Counted from the stretch's first letter, positions 47,578 through 58,201 are shown. The stretch is DNA of 64,000 nucleotides from Ruegeria arenilitoris (GCF_013031355.1 NZ_WPZO01000007.1:1-64000); one strand, 5' to 3'. Notes: generated by a model not told the origin, from the sequence alone. Made by a program: numbers and translations.

Positions 47578-48741
47578 ATGAGCATCGAAAAGAAGGTTTG
47601 GTGGATTTCCGGTGCCCTGACCTTTGGTCTTGCGGTGCTGCTCTTCAGGCTTCTGGTCGCGCTGAACCATTTCGAGGGTGACCCGACGCAACTGCCGGAC
47701 CAGGCCTCAGTCGATGATTATCTGAAAAAACTGGGAAATGCGCCGGAATACCAGGTGAAGACCGGAATCTTCATCAAATCCTTCAGCTTTATCGGCGCCA
47801 GCGACGTGCATGTCAGCGGCTATATCTGGCAGCACTACGAAGACGGCATCCATGATGCGATCAAACCCGTCGAGGGCGAGGTGGGGTTTATCCTGCCCGA
47901 GGCCACCGATGCCGCGAATGGTCTGATCGAAGAAGTCTATCGCATGGACCAGAACGGGTCGGAACTGATCGGCTGGTATTTCGAACAGACCCTGCGGCAG
48001 AGCTTTGACTACACCAGTTATCCGTTTGACCACAAAACCGTCTGGGTCCGGTTCTGGCCCGGTGAGTTTAATGTCAATGTGGCTCTAATACCGGACTTTT
48101 TGGCATATCCGGCAACCGGCCCCGAGGACATCTTTGGCATTGATCCCCGTATCGTCATGGGCACGTGGGAGCGTGAGAACACCTATTTCGATTACCGCCA
48201 GTCCGATCTGGATACCACGCTGGGCATCGGAGAAAACGAGTTTCAGACCAACTTGCCCGAGCTGCACTATAATTTCGTCATCAAGCGGAATTTCGGGAAT
48301 GCCTTCATCGTTCACATGATCCCGCTGATCGTGGTGACGATGTTGCTGTTCGGCGCTGTGATGACCGTCACCCGCCGTCCCAATCTGGTGGAACGGCATG
48401 ATTTCAGCACGTCCAGCGTGATCGGCACGTGTTCGGTCCTGTTTTTTGTGATCCTGCTGGCCCATGTGCAGCTGCGCGAAGGCTTTGCCGGATCGCCGGT
48501 GATTTACATGGAGTCGTTCTTTTTCCTGATGTATTTCCTGCTGCTGGCGGTCTCGATCAACACCTACCTGTTCGCGTCCGAGGCGGTGCCCTCGCTGCGG
48601 TTCATTCACTATAAGGACAACCTGTACCCCAAGGCCGCGTTCTGGCCCTTTGTCCTGCTGTGCATGGTGGCGATCACGGCCTATAACCTCAGCCTAAAGG
48701 CCGGGTCCGAAGATGAGGCCGTGATCGAAAGGCAGAATTAG
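47578..48741 (+). CDS. Pentameric ligand-gated ion channel-like membrane protein
   Basis: A 387-aa protein with the layout of a prokaryotic Cys-loop-family channel: signal anchor (8-28), beta-rich extracellular domain (about 55-238) and four helices M1 (240-262), M2 (277-298), M3 (306-333), M4 (353-372). Matches to GLIC-type channels visible by eye are TGIFIKSFSFIG at the first strand, SFDYTSYPFDHKTVWVRF (the YPFD Cys-loop region), ELHYNFVIKRNF leading into a Pro-containing M1, and the M2-M3 run VLFFVILLAHVQLREGF. It follows the cyclase gene by 10 bp, so it may gate or sense for that enzyme. Whether it conducts ions is unknown. Its stop codon overlaps that of the convergent large gene. Confidence 0.68.
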   Translation: MSIEKKVWWISGALTFGLAVLLFRLLVALNHFEGDPTQLPDQASVDDYLKKLGNAPEYQVKTGIFIKSFSFIGASDVHVSGYIWQHYEDGIHDAIKPVEGEVGFILPEATDAANGLIEEVYRMDQNGSELIGWYFEQTLRQSFDYTSYPFDHKTVWVRFWPGEFNVNVALIPDFLAYPATGPEDIFGIDPRIVMGTWERENTYFDYRQSDLDTTLGIGENEFQTNLPELHYNFVIKRNFGNAFIVHMIPLIVVTMLLFGAVMTVTRRPNLVERHDFSTSSVIGTCSVLFFVILLAHVQLREGFAGSPVIYMESFFFLMYFLLLAVSINTYLFASEAVPSLRFIHYKDNLYPKAAFWPFVLLCMVAITAYNLSLKAGSEDEAVIERQN

Positions 48742-51700
48742 GTCGGTGGCTGATAGCCCGGCTTGGGCGTGCCCGTGGCCATATCCAGCGTGTATTCGGC
48801 GACGACCTCGGATGTGCCCTGCTCCCACTGATCCAGATACTTGGTGGGATGCGCGATCACATAGGTATAGGCGGGTTTTTTCACGCCGTTGATCAGCACC
48901 TTGATCCGCTTGCGCACATAGACATTCTCGGGCGAGTCGGGACCGTGGTAACCTTCCAGCTTGTCCAGCTCTTTCATCCCGCTGGATGAGACGCGATAGA
49001 CCTCACCTTTCACCGCTTTGCCACGGCCTTTCTGGTCCACCAGCGTGGCCATGCGGTGTAGGAAACCGCAGTTGGGGTTGTCGCAATGCGGCTCGTGCGG
49101 CACGATCAGGGGCATCCGTTGCCGGGTTATGGCCTCGCCGACGAAATCATCCAGCACCTCGGTATGGGCATCGTGGTTCGGGAATCCCTTCTTGAGCGAG
49201 CCGTAAGTGAAGTAGAGATAGGTCTTTTCCCTATCCTCGATCAGATCGCTTTCGTCCTCTTCCTCCAACTCGGTCAGGGTGTGGGTGTTGGCCCAGTCGT
49301 CCAGCATCTCGACGATCTCTTCCGAGAGTTTGAGACCCCTGGTGTTGTTCGGATTCTGCAGGAAGTTAATGCAGGCACTGGCGTCGATCCCGTCTGCCCC
49401 CAGCAGGATTTCCACCATTTCGACCGAGTTGTTCATCACCGCCACATGCAGGCTGGTAAAGCCGTGGTCATTGCTGGCGTTGATGTTGATGCCCCGGTTG
49501 ATCAACGCCTGCGCGGCTTCAAGGTCGGGCTTGCCCAGATCCACCCCGTCGTCCTTCAGCTCACCTTGGCCGCCAGCCGCGTAGTGCAGCAACGTGTCGC
49601 CGTTGCTGTCATCGACGATGTCGATCCCTGCCATGCCGTTGTCGATAGCCTGGAACACCCGTCCCCATTGCGCGAAATTGTCCGAAGCGGCGGCCTCCTG
49701 CGCCCATTTGCAGATGTTGTGTTCCTGATCGGCCAGTTCCTCGAAGGCTTCGTCCAGCACCTCCATGATCTGGTCCGGGGTGGCCATCATGCCGATCCCC
49801 ATCCTGCCGTTGGACAGCCGCCCCTTGCGCGGGCCGACCAGATCAATGCCGAGATCGCGCAGCTTTTCCACGTTCCGCTGGGTGGTGACGTTGTTCCACA
49901 TATTTGTGTTGCAGGCCGGGCAAAGGATCGCCGGCTTGTTCCGGTACTGCCACGCGACAAAGACCGAGGACAGCAGGTTGTCTGCAATCCCGTTGGCGAT
50001 CTTGCCCATCGTATTGCAGGTCACCGGGGCGACAATTACGCAATCAGCCCAGTCGCACAACGCCAGATGCGAGGCGCGCAGGGGCATTCCGAATTCGATA
50101 TAGCGAAAGTTCCATTCGTCATCGTCGCGGTAATAGTCATTGTGGGTGATGCATTTCTCGATCCGTTCGGTGCCGAAATCGCGAAAGAACTTCTCGGCCG
50201 AGACCGATGGGATCAGTTTCACGTTGTGACCGGCGGCTGTGATCCGTTCCACCAGTTCCGGCACCTTGTCCGCCGCCGATGATCCGCAGGCACACAGCAG
50301 CACATTGCGCTTTTCGGTGGGGGCATCGGTCAGCCCGCCCTTGGGATAGCCAAAGATGTTCTTGTCCAGGCTGGGGGATTCATGGCGCAGCAGAACCGGC
50401 AGCCCGGCCTCGTGCACCCGCTCCTGCAAATGCCCTTTCAGGATCATGTCGACAATATCGGTGCGTCGGCCCAAGCATTCGCCCTGAAAGAACAGATAGG
50501 GTGCCTTTTCCTTGCCGGTCAGCACGTTCAGCTGCCGCCGCATCTTCATCACATTGGCCCCGTGACCTTCGATGTCGATCAGCTTGACGCTGGTGATGCC
50601 GATATTGGCCAGAATACTGCGCAGCATATAGGACCACGGGTCTTCGTCCGCATAGAACATGACGATCGGGTGGTTCGCCACGATCCGGGCGACGTCGGTC
50701 GGGTCTTCGGGCGGCTCATGCTCCTCGATCACCAGCATCGCCGGGTTTTTGAGGTCGCGCAAACCGCGGAAGATATGCCCGCGCGGGGCCTGCCAGACCT
50801 GCGAGGTGGCGGGGCTCATGTCCACCACCGTCACCAGATCGCTTTCTTCGTCATAGGCGATGCAGAGGCACCAGAACTCTTCCAGCAGTGCGGTTTCACG
50901 ATACACGTTCTCGGGCGGGCGGATGACTTCGAACCCCAGCACGCGGTTGAAGTCGATATTGATCATCAGGTGCCGGTCCTGGTCGTCGTTCAGGCTGCGC
51001 AGCTTGTCGCGGAACCAATCCTCGGGCGCTTTGTCCTCGGCACCCTTTCGGGTGGAATAGCCGTGGAAGGTGCTGCCCAGATGCACGTCGGGCGACTGGC
51101 TGAGGTAGCGCTGTGCCAGCGCGTGCATCTCTTTTGCGGTGGACACCCGGCTGAGCGCATCGGTGAAATTGGTTTGCGTCGCAATCAGCAGCTTGTCTTC
51201 ATCGACCTGCGCGTCCCCCAGAATCGCAAGGCTTTCGGCCAAGACCCCAAGTGAGTTCATGTTCGGGCTGGCCCGCCGGAACAAATTGCGCCGTTTCTTG
51301 GGGTCTTTGGCCAGATATTGCGTGCTGTCGACATAGTTGCAGTCCTGCTGCAACGTCTGCAGGTTGGTCTTCACCGCCTCGCGCGCCGAGAACCGCAGGA
51401 TACCCCGCGACCGCATCGAGGTTCCGTCGCGATCCGACATCCCTGCCCAGATACGATCCACGGTGGTCACCCACAGCTTGCCGTATTTCTCGGGGTGCAC
51501 GTCCATCATGTGCACCAGCCCGGTGCTGGGGTTGCATTTGGCGATGATGGCAAAATGCCCGCCCGGCAAGTTCGGTTTGCCATGGGCAACACCGACCTGG
51601 AAATTCGCTACCAGAATGTCGTTGTCGCCGCCCAACCGGTTGGATTCGCCGATCGCTTCCAACAGCAGCTCGACCGAGGTGGTGGCCTCATCCATGAAAT

Positions 51701-52328
51701 AGGCCTGAACCTGCACTTTCTCGCGCAGTCCTTGCGAGTGAATGAAGGTGCAGGCAACGTCATAAAGCTCACCCAGCGAGATACCGTCATTTACGACGAA
51801 TGAGGTTGGCAGGCCGCACTCGCGGAAGATGTCGTTCACCTCGCAGCTGAATCCCAGCGCCGACATGCTCAGCGCTGCCGCCGTGACGCTGCAACAGTTG
51901 ATAGGTTGCTGGAAGTTTTGCAGATGCACACTGACCAGATCGCCGAACAGGGTGTCGTAACAGGCTTCGCGGGTCTTGGTCGGGATTTCGAACCAGTGGT
52001 TGCTGGACAGGTAGGCCAGCTTGGTGCCGGGCGTGGCCAGCGCCTCGAGGCTGACGGGGATGTCAAAAATCTCAAGATGTTCTTCGTAGAAATAATCGCC
52101 GCTATCGGCGGTGGCCAGAACCATTCCGTCCTGGCGCAGCTGCACCTCGCCGTCCAGTACAACATACATGCCCCGCGACGGCAGAACCGTTTCCTCGGAC
52201 ACTTCGAAACACTCGAAATGCAGCCTGATGGCTGATGGATCATCCGCCGGAAGGATGTCCTGTATCAATGCCCATTCGGGTTCGGTTGGAGTAAAGGAAA
52301 TGGTGTTTTCAATTGGGTCCTTAGGCAC
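48738..52328 (-). CDS. Multidomain protein: cNMP-binding-like, phytochelatin-synthase-like x2, Grx fold, HFCD flavoprotein, ankyrin, GGCT-like
   Basis: A 1196-aa cytosolic protein read by eye as follows. About 15-115: cyclic-nucleotide-binding-like barrel (GMYVVLDGEVQLRQDG...GDYFYEE). 125-320: phytochelatin-synthase-like protease with Q140, C146 (NCCSVTAAALSM), H258 (GGHFAII) and D276 (MMDVHPEKYGKLWV); the 18-residue His-Asp spacing equals that of plant PCS. 345-540: degenerate second copy. 553-640: glutaredoxin fold with DPWS in place of CPYC. 673-860: HFCD flavoprotein (H754; PACN with N807) like PPC decarboxylase or EpiD. 905-1010: ankyrin repeats. 1035-1165: gamma-glutamylcyclotransferase-like (YGSL; GEVYRV; LDKLEGY). 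Most units handle gamma-Glu-Cys or cysteine thiols. It is convergent with the channel/cyclase operon, with stop codons overlapping. Confidence 0.78.
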   Translation of the reverse strand: MPKDPIENTISFTPTEPEWALIQDILPADDPSAIRLHFECFEVSEETVLPSRGMYVVLDGEVQLRQDGMVLATADSGDYFYEEHLEIFDIPVSLEALATPGTKLAYLSSNHWFEIPTKTREACYDTLFGDLVSVHLQNFQQPINCCSVTAAALSMSALGFSCEVNDIFRECGLPTSFVVNDGISLGELYDVACTFIHSQGLREKVQVQAYFMDEATTSVELLLEAIGESNRLGGDNDILVANFQVGVAHGKPNLPGGHFAIIAKCNPSTGLVHMMDVHPEKYGKLWVTTVDRIWAGMSDRDGTSMRSRGILRFSAREAVKTNLQTLQQDCNYVDSTQYLAKDPKKRRNLFRRASPNMNSLGVLAESLAILGDAQVDEDKLLIATQTNFTDALSRVSTAKEMHALAQRYLSQSPDVHLGSTFHGYSTRKGAEDKAPEDWFRDKLRSLNDDQDRHLMINIDFNRVLGFEVIRPPENVYRETALLEEFWCLCIAYDEESDLVTVVDMSPATSQVWQAPRGHIFRGLRDLKNPAMLVIEEHEPPEDPTDVARIVANHPIVMFYADEDPWSYMLRSILANIGITSVKLIDIEGHGANVMKMRRQLNVLTGKEKAPYLFFQGECLGRRTDIVDMILKGHLQERVHEAGLPVLLRHESPSLDKNIFGYPKGGLTDAPTEKRNVLLCACGSSAADKVPELVERITAAGHNVKLIPSVSAEKFFRDFGTERIEKCITHNDYYRDDDEWNFRYIEFGMPLRASHLALCDWADCVIVAPVTCNTMGKIANGIADNLLSSVFVAWQYRNKPAILCPACNTNMWNNVTTQRNVEKLRDLGIDLVGPRKGRLSNGRMGIGMMATPDQIMEVLDEAFEELADQEHNICKWAQEAAASDNFAQWGRVFQAIDNGMAGIDIVDDSNGDTLLHYAAGGQGELKDDGVDLGKPDLEAAQALINRGININASNDHGFTSLHVAVMNNSVEMVEILLGADGIDASACINFLQNPNNTRGLKLSEEIVEMLDDWANTHTLTELEEEDESDLIEDREKTYLYFTYGSLKKGFPNHDAHTEVLDDFVGEAITRQRMPLIVPHEPHCDNPNCGFLHRMATLVDQKGRGKAVKGEVYRVSSSGMKELDKLEGYHGPDSPENVYVRKRIKVLINGVKKPAYTYVIAHPTKYLDQWEQGTSEVVAEYTLDMATGTPKPGYQPPT

Positions 52329-52808
52329 GTCTGTTCCCCCCTGAACTTAGCCATGAAACGCATAAAAAAACCAACGCTGTATCTGGTGCCTGCGTCAGGT
52401 TGCGGTGGTCATACGGAATTTCATGACCGGCCCGACGGGGCGTTCTGCGCTGGCCGGGCCGCGCGGCCGCAGGAAATTGTGCGAACAAATGGGCCCAATT
52501 GGCTGTACCGTAGCTTATTTGGACACAAAAATCACGGATGTTGTTGATTTGACTGTGCGAGTTTCAACGAGCCAGCCCGAGCTTTGATGTCAGCCTTTTC
52601 CCGCCCCGGACTCGGAAAGCTCTACTTGCTGACACCGGTGCCGCGCCGGCTCCCAGGTGGTTGCGGCGCACATGACACGGATCGCATGAGACATAATGAC
52701 GAAAATGTTGTCAAAATGACGTAACTTTCGGCGTTTTCGTCAAGATACCCCCTGCGGATCGAACAGCCCGCGTCCCATACTTTCAATAAACGAAAGAGGA
52801 GGCGCGTT
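52329..52808. other. Intergenic region with promoters of the multidomain gene and lysine operon
   Basis: A 480-bp gap between divergent genes. A GC-rich palindromic stretch (GGCCGGGCC...GCGGCCGC near 52460) lies in the middle. Short open frames here lack recognisable features. The right end carries an inverted repeat (52697-52742) and the GAGGAGG ribosome site of the next gene. Confidence 0.5.
52697..52742. promoter_or_regulatory. Inverted repeat upstream of the lysine-degradation operon
   Basis: TGACGAAAA (52697-52705) and TTTTCGTCA (52734-52742) are perfect 9-bp complements 28 bases apart, about 65 bp before the start codon. This is a plausible operator, for example for an Lrp-type regulator, although no regulator gene is adjacent. 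Confidence 0.4.
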
Positions 52809-53915
52809 TTGAGCTGGAATATTTGTGTCATAGGGGCAGGCAAAATCGGTCAGATGATCGCCAGCCTGCTGCAATCATCCCCCAATTACTCGGTCACCGT
52901 GGCGGACCGCGATCTGGCCGCTTTGTCGGTGCTGAACAAGCAGGGGATTGCGACCCGGCAGATTGATGTGGGGGATGAAGCGCAACTGGCGCAGGGGCTG
53001 GCCGGGTTCGACGCCGTGATCTCGGCGGCGCCGTTTTTTCTGACGCCCAAAATAGCCAAAGCCGCCAAGACAGCGGGCGCGCATTATTTTGATCTGACCG
53101 AAGACGTCGCCGCCACCAATGCGGTGCGTGAACTGGCCGAGGACAGCGACACCGCCTTCATGCCGCAATGCGGTCTGGCGCCGGGCTTTGTCGGCATCGC
53201 CGGTGCTGCGCTGGCCTCGGATTTCGACGAACTCGACAGCCTGCATATGCGGGTGGGGGCTCTGCCGCTTTATCCGACCAATGCATTGAAATACAATCTC
53301 ACATGGTCCACCGACGGGCTGATCAATGAATACTGCAACCCCTGCGATGCCATCGTGAACGGCGAGCGTGTGAAAACCGCGCCTCTGGAAGATTATGAGG
53401 TGCTGGGTCATGACGGGGTAGAGTACGAATGCTTTAACACCTCGGGCGGGCTGGGTACCTTGCCGGAAACGCTGGAAGGCAAGGCGCGGGCGGTGTCCTA
53501 CCGCTCGATCCGCTATCCCGGCCATTGCGATATCCTGAAGCTGTTGCTCAAGGATTTGGGGTTGGAACGCCGTCGCGATCTGCTGAAGGACATCTTTGAA
53601 ACCGCTCTGCCGCGCACCGATCAGGATGTTGTGCTGGTCTATTGCACTGCTAAAGGCACGATCGACGGCGCGCTGCGCGAGAAATCCCTGATCAACAAGA
53701 GCTTTGCGCGTGAGATCAACGGACAGGTTTGGAGCGCCATTCAGGTCACCACAGCCGCGGGCGTTCTGGGTGTGGTCGACTTGATGCGCACGGGCGCTCT
53801 GCCTAGCACGGGCTTTGTCCGGCAAGAACAGGTGAACCTGTCCGATTTCCTCAACACCGAATTTGGCCGGCTCTATCGCGCCGGTGACGTAACCCAACAG
53901 AACAAGGCGGCCTGA
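52809..53915 (+). CDS. Lysine 6-dehydrogenase / saccharopine dehydrogenase family protein
   Basis: A 368-aa NAD(P)-dependent enzyme with Rossmann motif GAGKIG at residues 9-14 and the saccharopine-dehydrogenase C-terminal half ([33 protein letters not shown]). The length fits lysine 6-dehydrogenase as well as the saccharopine dehydrogenase of the LKR/SDH route; both give aminoadipate semialdehyde, the substrate of the next gene product. The TTG start at 52809 is supported by GAGGAGG seven bases upstream. It is followed after 3 bp by the aldehyde dehydrogenase. Confidence 0.85.
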   Translation: MSWNICVIGAGKIGQMIASLLQSSPNYSVTVADRDLAALSVLNKQGIATRQIDVGDEAQLAQGLAGFDAVISAAPFFLTPKIAKAAKTAGAHYFDLTEDVAATNAVRELAEDSDTAFMPQCGLAPGFVGIAGAALASDFDELDSLHMRVGALPLYPTNALKYNLTWSTDGLINEYCNPCDAIVNGERVKTAPLEDYEVLGHDGVEYECFNTSGGLGTLPETLEGKARAVSYRSIRYPGHCDILKLLLKDLGLERRRDLLKDIFETALPRTDQDVVLVYCTAKGTIDGALREKSLINKSFAREINGQVWSAIQVTTAAGVLGVVDLMRTGALPSTGFVRQEQVNLSDFLNTEFGRLYRAGDVTQQNKAA

Positions 53916-53918
53916 GAT

Positions 53919-55430
<1,512 letters not shown>

Positions 55431-55465
55431 TCATACGGCCTGGCGGCAGCTACAGCGCCGCCGGG

Positions 55466-57043
55466 TCAATCCGCAAACAGGTAGTCCAGCCGCATCACAG
55501 CTTGTGCCTTGTCTTGTGAGACACCCAGAAACTCGGCTACGGCGGCCTCGTTCTCGGTGCGCGGGCTGGATTCCCGGATACGCAAATACCCGTCAAACCC
55601 TGCGCCCCGGATCAGTTCGGATTCGTAGCTGATCGAATTGCGCAGCGTCGGCACAAGTCGCGCAACCCTCGCGGTTGGGCTGTTTTCACCGGCCAGGCCA
55701 ACCCGGCGGGCGTGACCGATCAGGTATTCGTCGGAATATTCACACTCGATTTCCAGAACATGAGTCTTGGCCTGATCGGCGCAGAAATCCTGAATGATGT
55801 CCAGATTGCCCGGGTCCACGCAGATCACCAGCTTGTCGGTCTCGAAATGGTCGAACAACATCCGCACGACTGCGCGCCGGTGGCGCGAGCGTTTGAGCAG
55901 CGTCGTCTCGATCCCGCCGAGATCGGGCAGGGGAGTTTCTTCTTCGTTGAACAGGTATTCGACGCAGGGAATATCCGTTTCAGAAGTGATCTGATCGACC
56001 AGACGTTTGGCCACGTGCCATTTCTTACAGGCGATCAGGAAAATCTCGCGCTCGGGGCCCAGCGTGTTTCCGGCCTCCCAGAAGCGCTGCCCGAACCGGC
56101 GGCCAACCCGCCCGCGCCCGGTCAGGAAACCATAGAGGTTGCGACCTTCATCCGAGATTTTGAACTCGACCCCTTCGCTTGCGTACAGCTTGCCCAGTCG
56201 CTCTTTCAACTCATGGGCCTCGGGGCTGATTTTGCGGGCGAACAGATAATCCTGCCCCAGCAGCATGTCATAATGGTCGTTGTAGAAGGTCACCGGCATC
56301 CCGTAGTCCGAGAACAACAGGAAGGTCGGGGTGCGGTTTTCGATCTCTTCCTTCGGGATCAGGTGGCGGACCAGGGTCTGAAAGAAGGTTTCATCCGGAA
56401 TCCAGGTGGTCGAGAAAAAGCGTTTCACATCGGGGCGCTGTTGCAGAAAGTCGAGGATCATCTCGACTGTTCGGCGGCGCAGGCACCACCACTGGCTGCC
56501 GATCATGACCTGAATATCCGCCGGGATGTCGCGAGTCAGTCCAAAGCGTTTCTGCAGGTCGTATGAGGTATAGAACAGCTTGCTCTGGGTGCGTTCGTTG
56601 AAGAAATGGCGATAGACCAGCCGGTCGTCCTTCATGCCGGTCTTGATCCAGTTGCTGGCAAAGAAATCGTGGCTCTCGACAAAATCCTTGTCATTTTCGC
56701 CAAGAAACCAATGGGCGTATTCGGCCGTTTTGATCGCCATGCAGTCACCGGACAGCATGTAGAAATGCGTGGCGCGGGGAAAGGCATCCACCGCAGCCTG
56801 CAGGGCATTCAGCGTTGCCTGAACCAAAGACCACTCGCCCCAGCCGCATTTGATGCGTTTCGCCGCGAAGGTGACATTCGGATTGTCCTTCAGGGCGTTT
56901 CGGATACTGTCATACGCCGCAGCGCTGGCCCGCGCATCAAAGTGAATGGCCATGCAGTCCCCGGCAGCGGTCAGTTGCTCGGCCTGGGCAATGATCGCCT
57001 TGGGGTCTTTGTGGCACAAAAGAATATAGGCAATCTTTGCCAT
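55466..57043 (-). CDS. GT14 (core-2/I-branching) glycosyltransferase with extra C-terminal domain
   Basis: A 525-aa protein. The N-terminal 300 residues match beta-1,6-N-acetylglucosaminyltransferase-like GT14 enzymes (MAKIAYILLCHKDP; IHFDARAS; GWGEWSLVQATLNAL; HFYMLSGDCMAIK; GSQWWCLRR; WIPDETFFQTL). The remaining 220 residues form a separate domain of the DUF5928 kind found in Rhodobacteraceae. It is divergent from a sulfotransferase gene, and together they may build and sulfate a surface glycan. Confidence 0.82.
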   Translation of the reverse strand: MAKIAYILLCHKDPKAIIAQAEQLTAAGDCMAIHFDARASAAAYDSIRNALKDNPNVTFAAKRIKCGWGEWSLVQATLNALQAAVDAFPRATHFYMLSGDCMAIKTAEYAHWFLGENDKDFVESHDFFASNWIKTGMKDDRLVYRHFFNERTQSKLFYTSYDLQKRFGLTRDIPADIQVMIGSQWWCLRRRTVEMILDFLQQRPDVKRFFSTTWIPDETFFQTLVRHLIPKEEIENRTPTFLLFSDYGMPVTFYNDHYDMLLGQDYLFARKISPEAHELKERLGKLYASEGVEFKISDEGRNLYGFLTGRGRVGRRFGQRFWEAGNTLGPEREIFLIACKKWHVAKRLVDQITSETDIPCVEYLFNEEETPLPDLGGIETTLLKRSRHRRAVVRMLFDHFETDKLVICVDPGNLDIIQDFCADQAKTHVLEIECEYSDEYLIGHARRVGLAGENSPTARVARLVPTLRNSISYESELIRGAGFDGYLRIRESSPRTENEAAVAEFLGVSQDKAQAVMRLDYLFAD

Positions 57044-57184
57044 ATCGTATCTGTGAAGTCCGTTTTAGCCTGTTTGACCCGTGATACTGAGGAAGAGCGA
57101 TTGAATAAACAGAATATTTTTGGTTCTTTGGCTACAAAAGCAGGCGTGTTTATCGAGTTTTGACCTGTTAAGGAGGCGCAACAT

Positions 57185-58003
57185 ATGGGTTTTCCCGGCA
57201 CCTGGATGACCGAAAGTGAAAGCATGGTTTACCGTGTCGTGCCGAAATGCGCGTGCTCGACCATCGGGCAGATCATGTATTACTCGGATCATGGCCGGTT
57301 TTTTGATGGCGATATCCACGACGCAAAGGACGGGATGCACAAATGGGCGTTCGACCATAGTCAGGATCGCATCTCGGGCAATATCCGCAACCATGCGTCT
57401 TATTCCTTTACCTGTGTACGCAATCCCTACACGAGGATTCTGAGCTCGTTCTTCGACAAGATCTGCGGCATTCAGCGGAACGGGAAACGCTATCGCGGCA
57501 ATCTGGTCCCGACGCTGATCTACAATTACGGGATCGAAGTGGGGGGCGATGACGGCAAGGGCGAGTTCGACCAGATCGCCAGCTTCCGCCGCTTTCTTCT
57601 TTTCGCACGGGATACGATCCGCTGGCGCAGGCCGATGGACCCCGACATCCACTGGTCTGCCATGTCAGGTCATGTCTCGACCTTCATCGTAAATGGTGGG
57701 CGGTATGACCGGATTTTCTGGACTGAGAAGTTCAACGACGGGATGCAGGGTGTTCTGGACAACCTCGACACGCCGCACGCGGTGAACCTGTCAGACATCC
57801 CAAGGTTCAACGAATCCGAGGGCCACGGCCCCAAGCGTGCCCATCCGGTCGAGGATTATTTCGACGATCTGTCGATGCATCTGGTTTATGAGATCTACAA
57901 ACAGGATTTCGAGCTGTTCAAATACGATTTCGAGAATCCGGGAAACAAGATGCCAACCGGCAAAATTGATCTGGATGAGGTCCACGCCAAGCTCGGAGAC
58001 TGA
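57185..58003 (+). CDS. Sulfotransferase family 2 (carbohydrate type)
   Basis: A 272-aa sulfotransferase with the 5'-phosphosulfate loop VPKCACSTI (about 18-26) and the 3'-phosphate motif CVRNPYTRILSSFFD (about 79-93), the two PAPS-binding signatures of carbohydrate sulfotransferases. Ribosome site AAGGAGG lies eight bases upstream of ATG. It shares a divergent promoter region of about 140 bp with the GT14 gene. Confidence 0.83.
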   Translation: MGFPGTWMTESESMVYRVVPKCACSTIGQIMYYSDHGRFFDGDIHDAKDGMHKWAFDHSQDRISGNIRNHASYSFTCVRNPYTRILSSFFDKICGIQRNGKRYRGNLVPTLIYNYGIEVGGDDGKGEFDQIASFRRFLLFARDTIRWRRPMDPDIHWSAMSGHVSTFIVNGGRYDRIFWTEKFNDGMQGVLDNLDTPHAVNLSDIPRFNESEGHGPKRAHPVEDYFDDLSMHLVYEIYKQDFELFKYDFENPGNKMPTGKIDLDEVHAKLGD

Positions 58004-58062
58004 CGAAATTCCGGGGAAGCTCCCGCCCATCGTCAATGTCTCTGACGAGACATCTCCTCTGG

Positions 58063-58101
58063 TTGGGCCCGGCGCCGCGCTTCGCGCGGCGCCGGGCCCA
58101 A
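58063..58101. repeat. 18-bp perfect GC-rich hairpin (REP-like)
   Basis: Arms 58063-58080 and 58084-58101 are perfect complements (TTGGGCCCGG...CCGGGCCCAA) around a 3-nt TTC loop. It sits between convergent sulfotransferase and ilvD with no T-run, so it is more like a repetitive extragenic palindrome or a factor-independent 3'-end structure than a classic terminator. Confidence 0.7.
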
Positions 58102-58201
58102 GACCGAACGTGGCATTGGCGCAGCCGATGGTGCGTTTCGGGCGCGGGAGCCCTCTGACGTTGGAAGGAACCGGCCCCAATCAGGAACCGGTTCTTATCG
58201 C

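Noticed and set aside
50380..50680. Active glutaredoxin domain in the large multidomain protein
   Set aside because: The active-site motif reads DPWS, lacking both cysteines, so redox activity of the usual kind is unlikely.
52353..52547. 64-codon frame upstream of the lysine operon
   Set aside because: It starts next to the promoter of the divergent gene and shows no family features, although a Cys-rich end made it worth a look.
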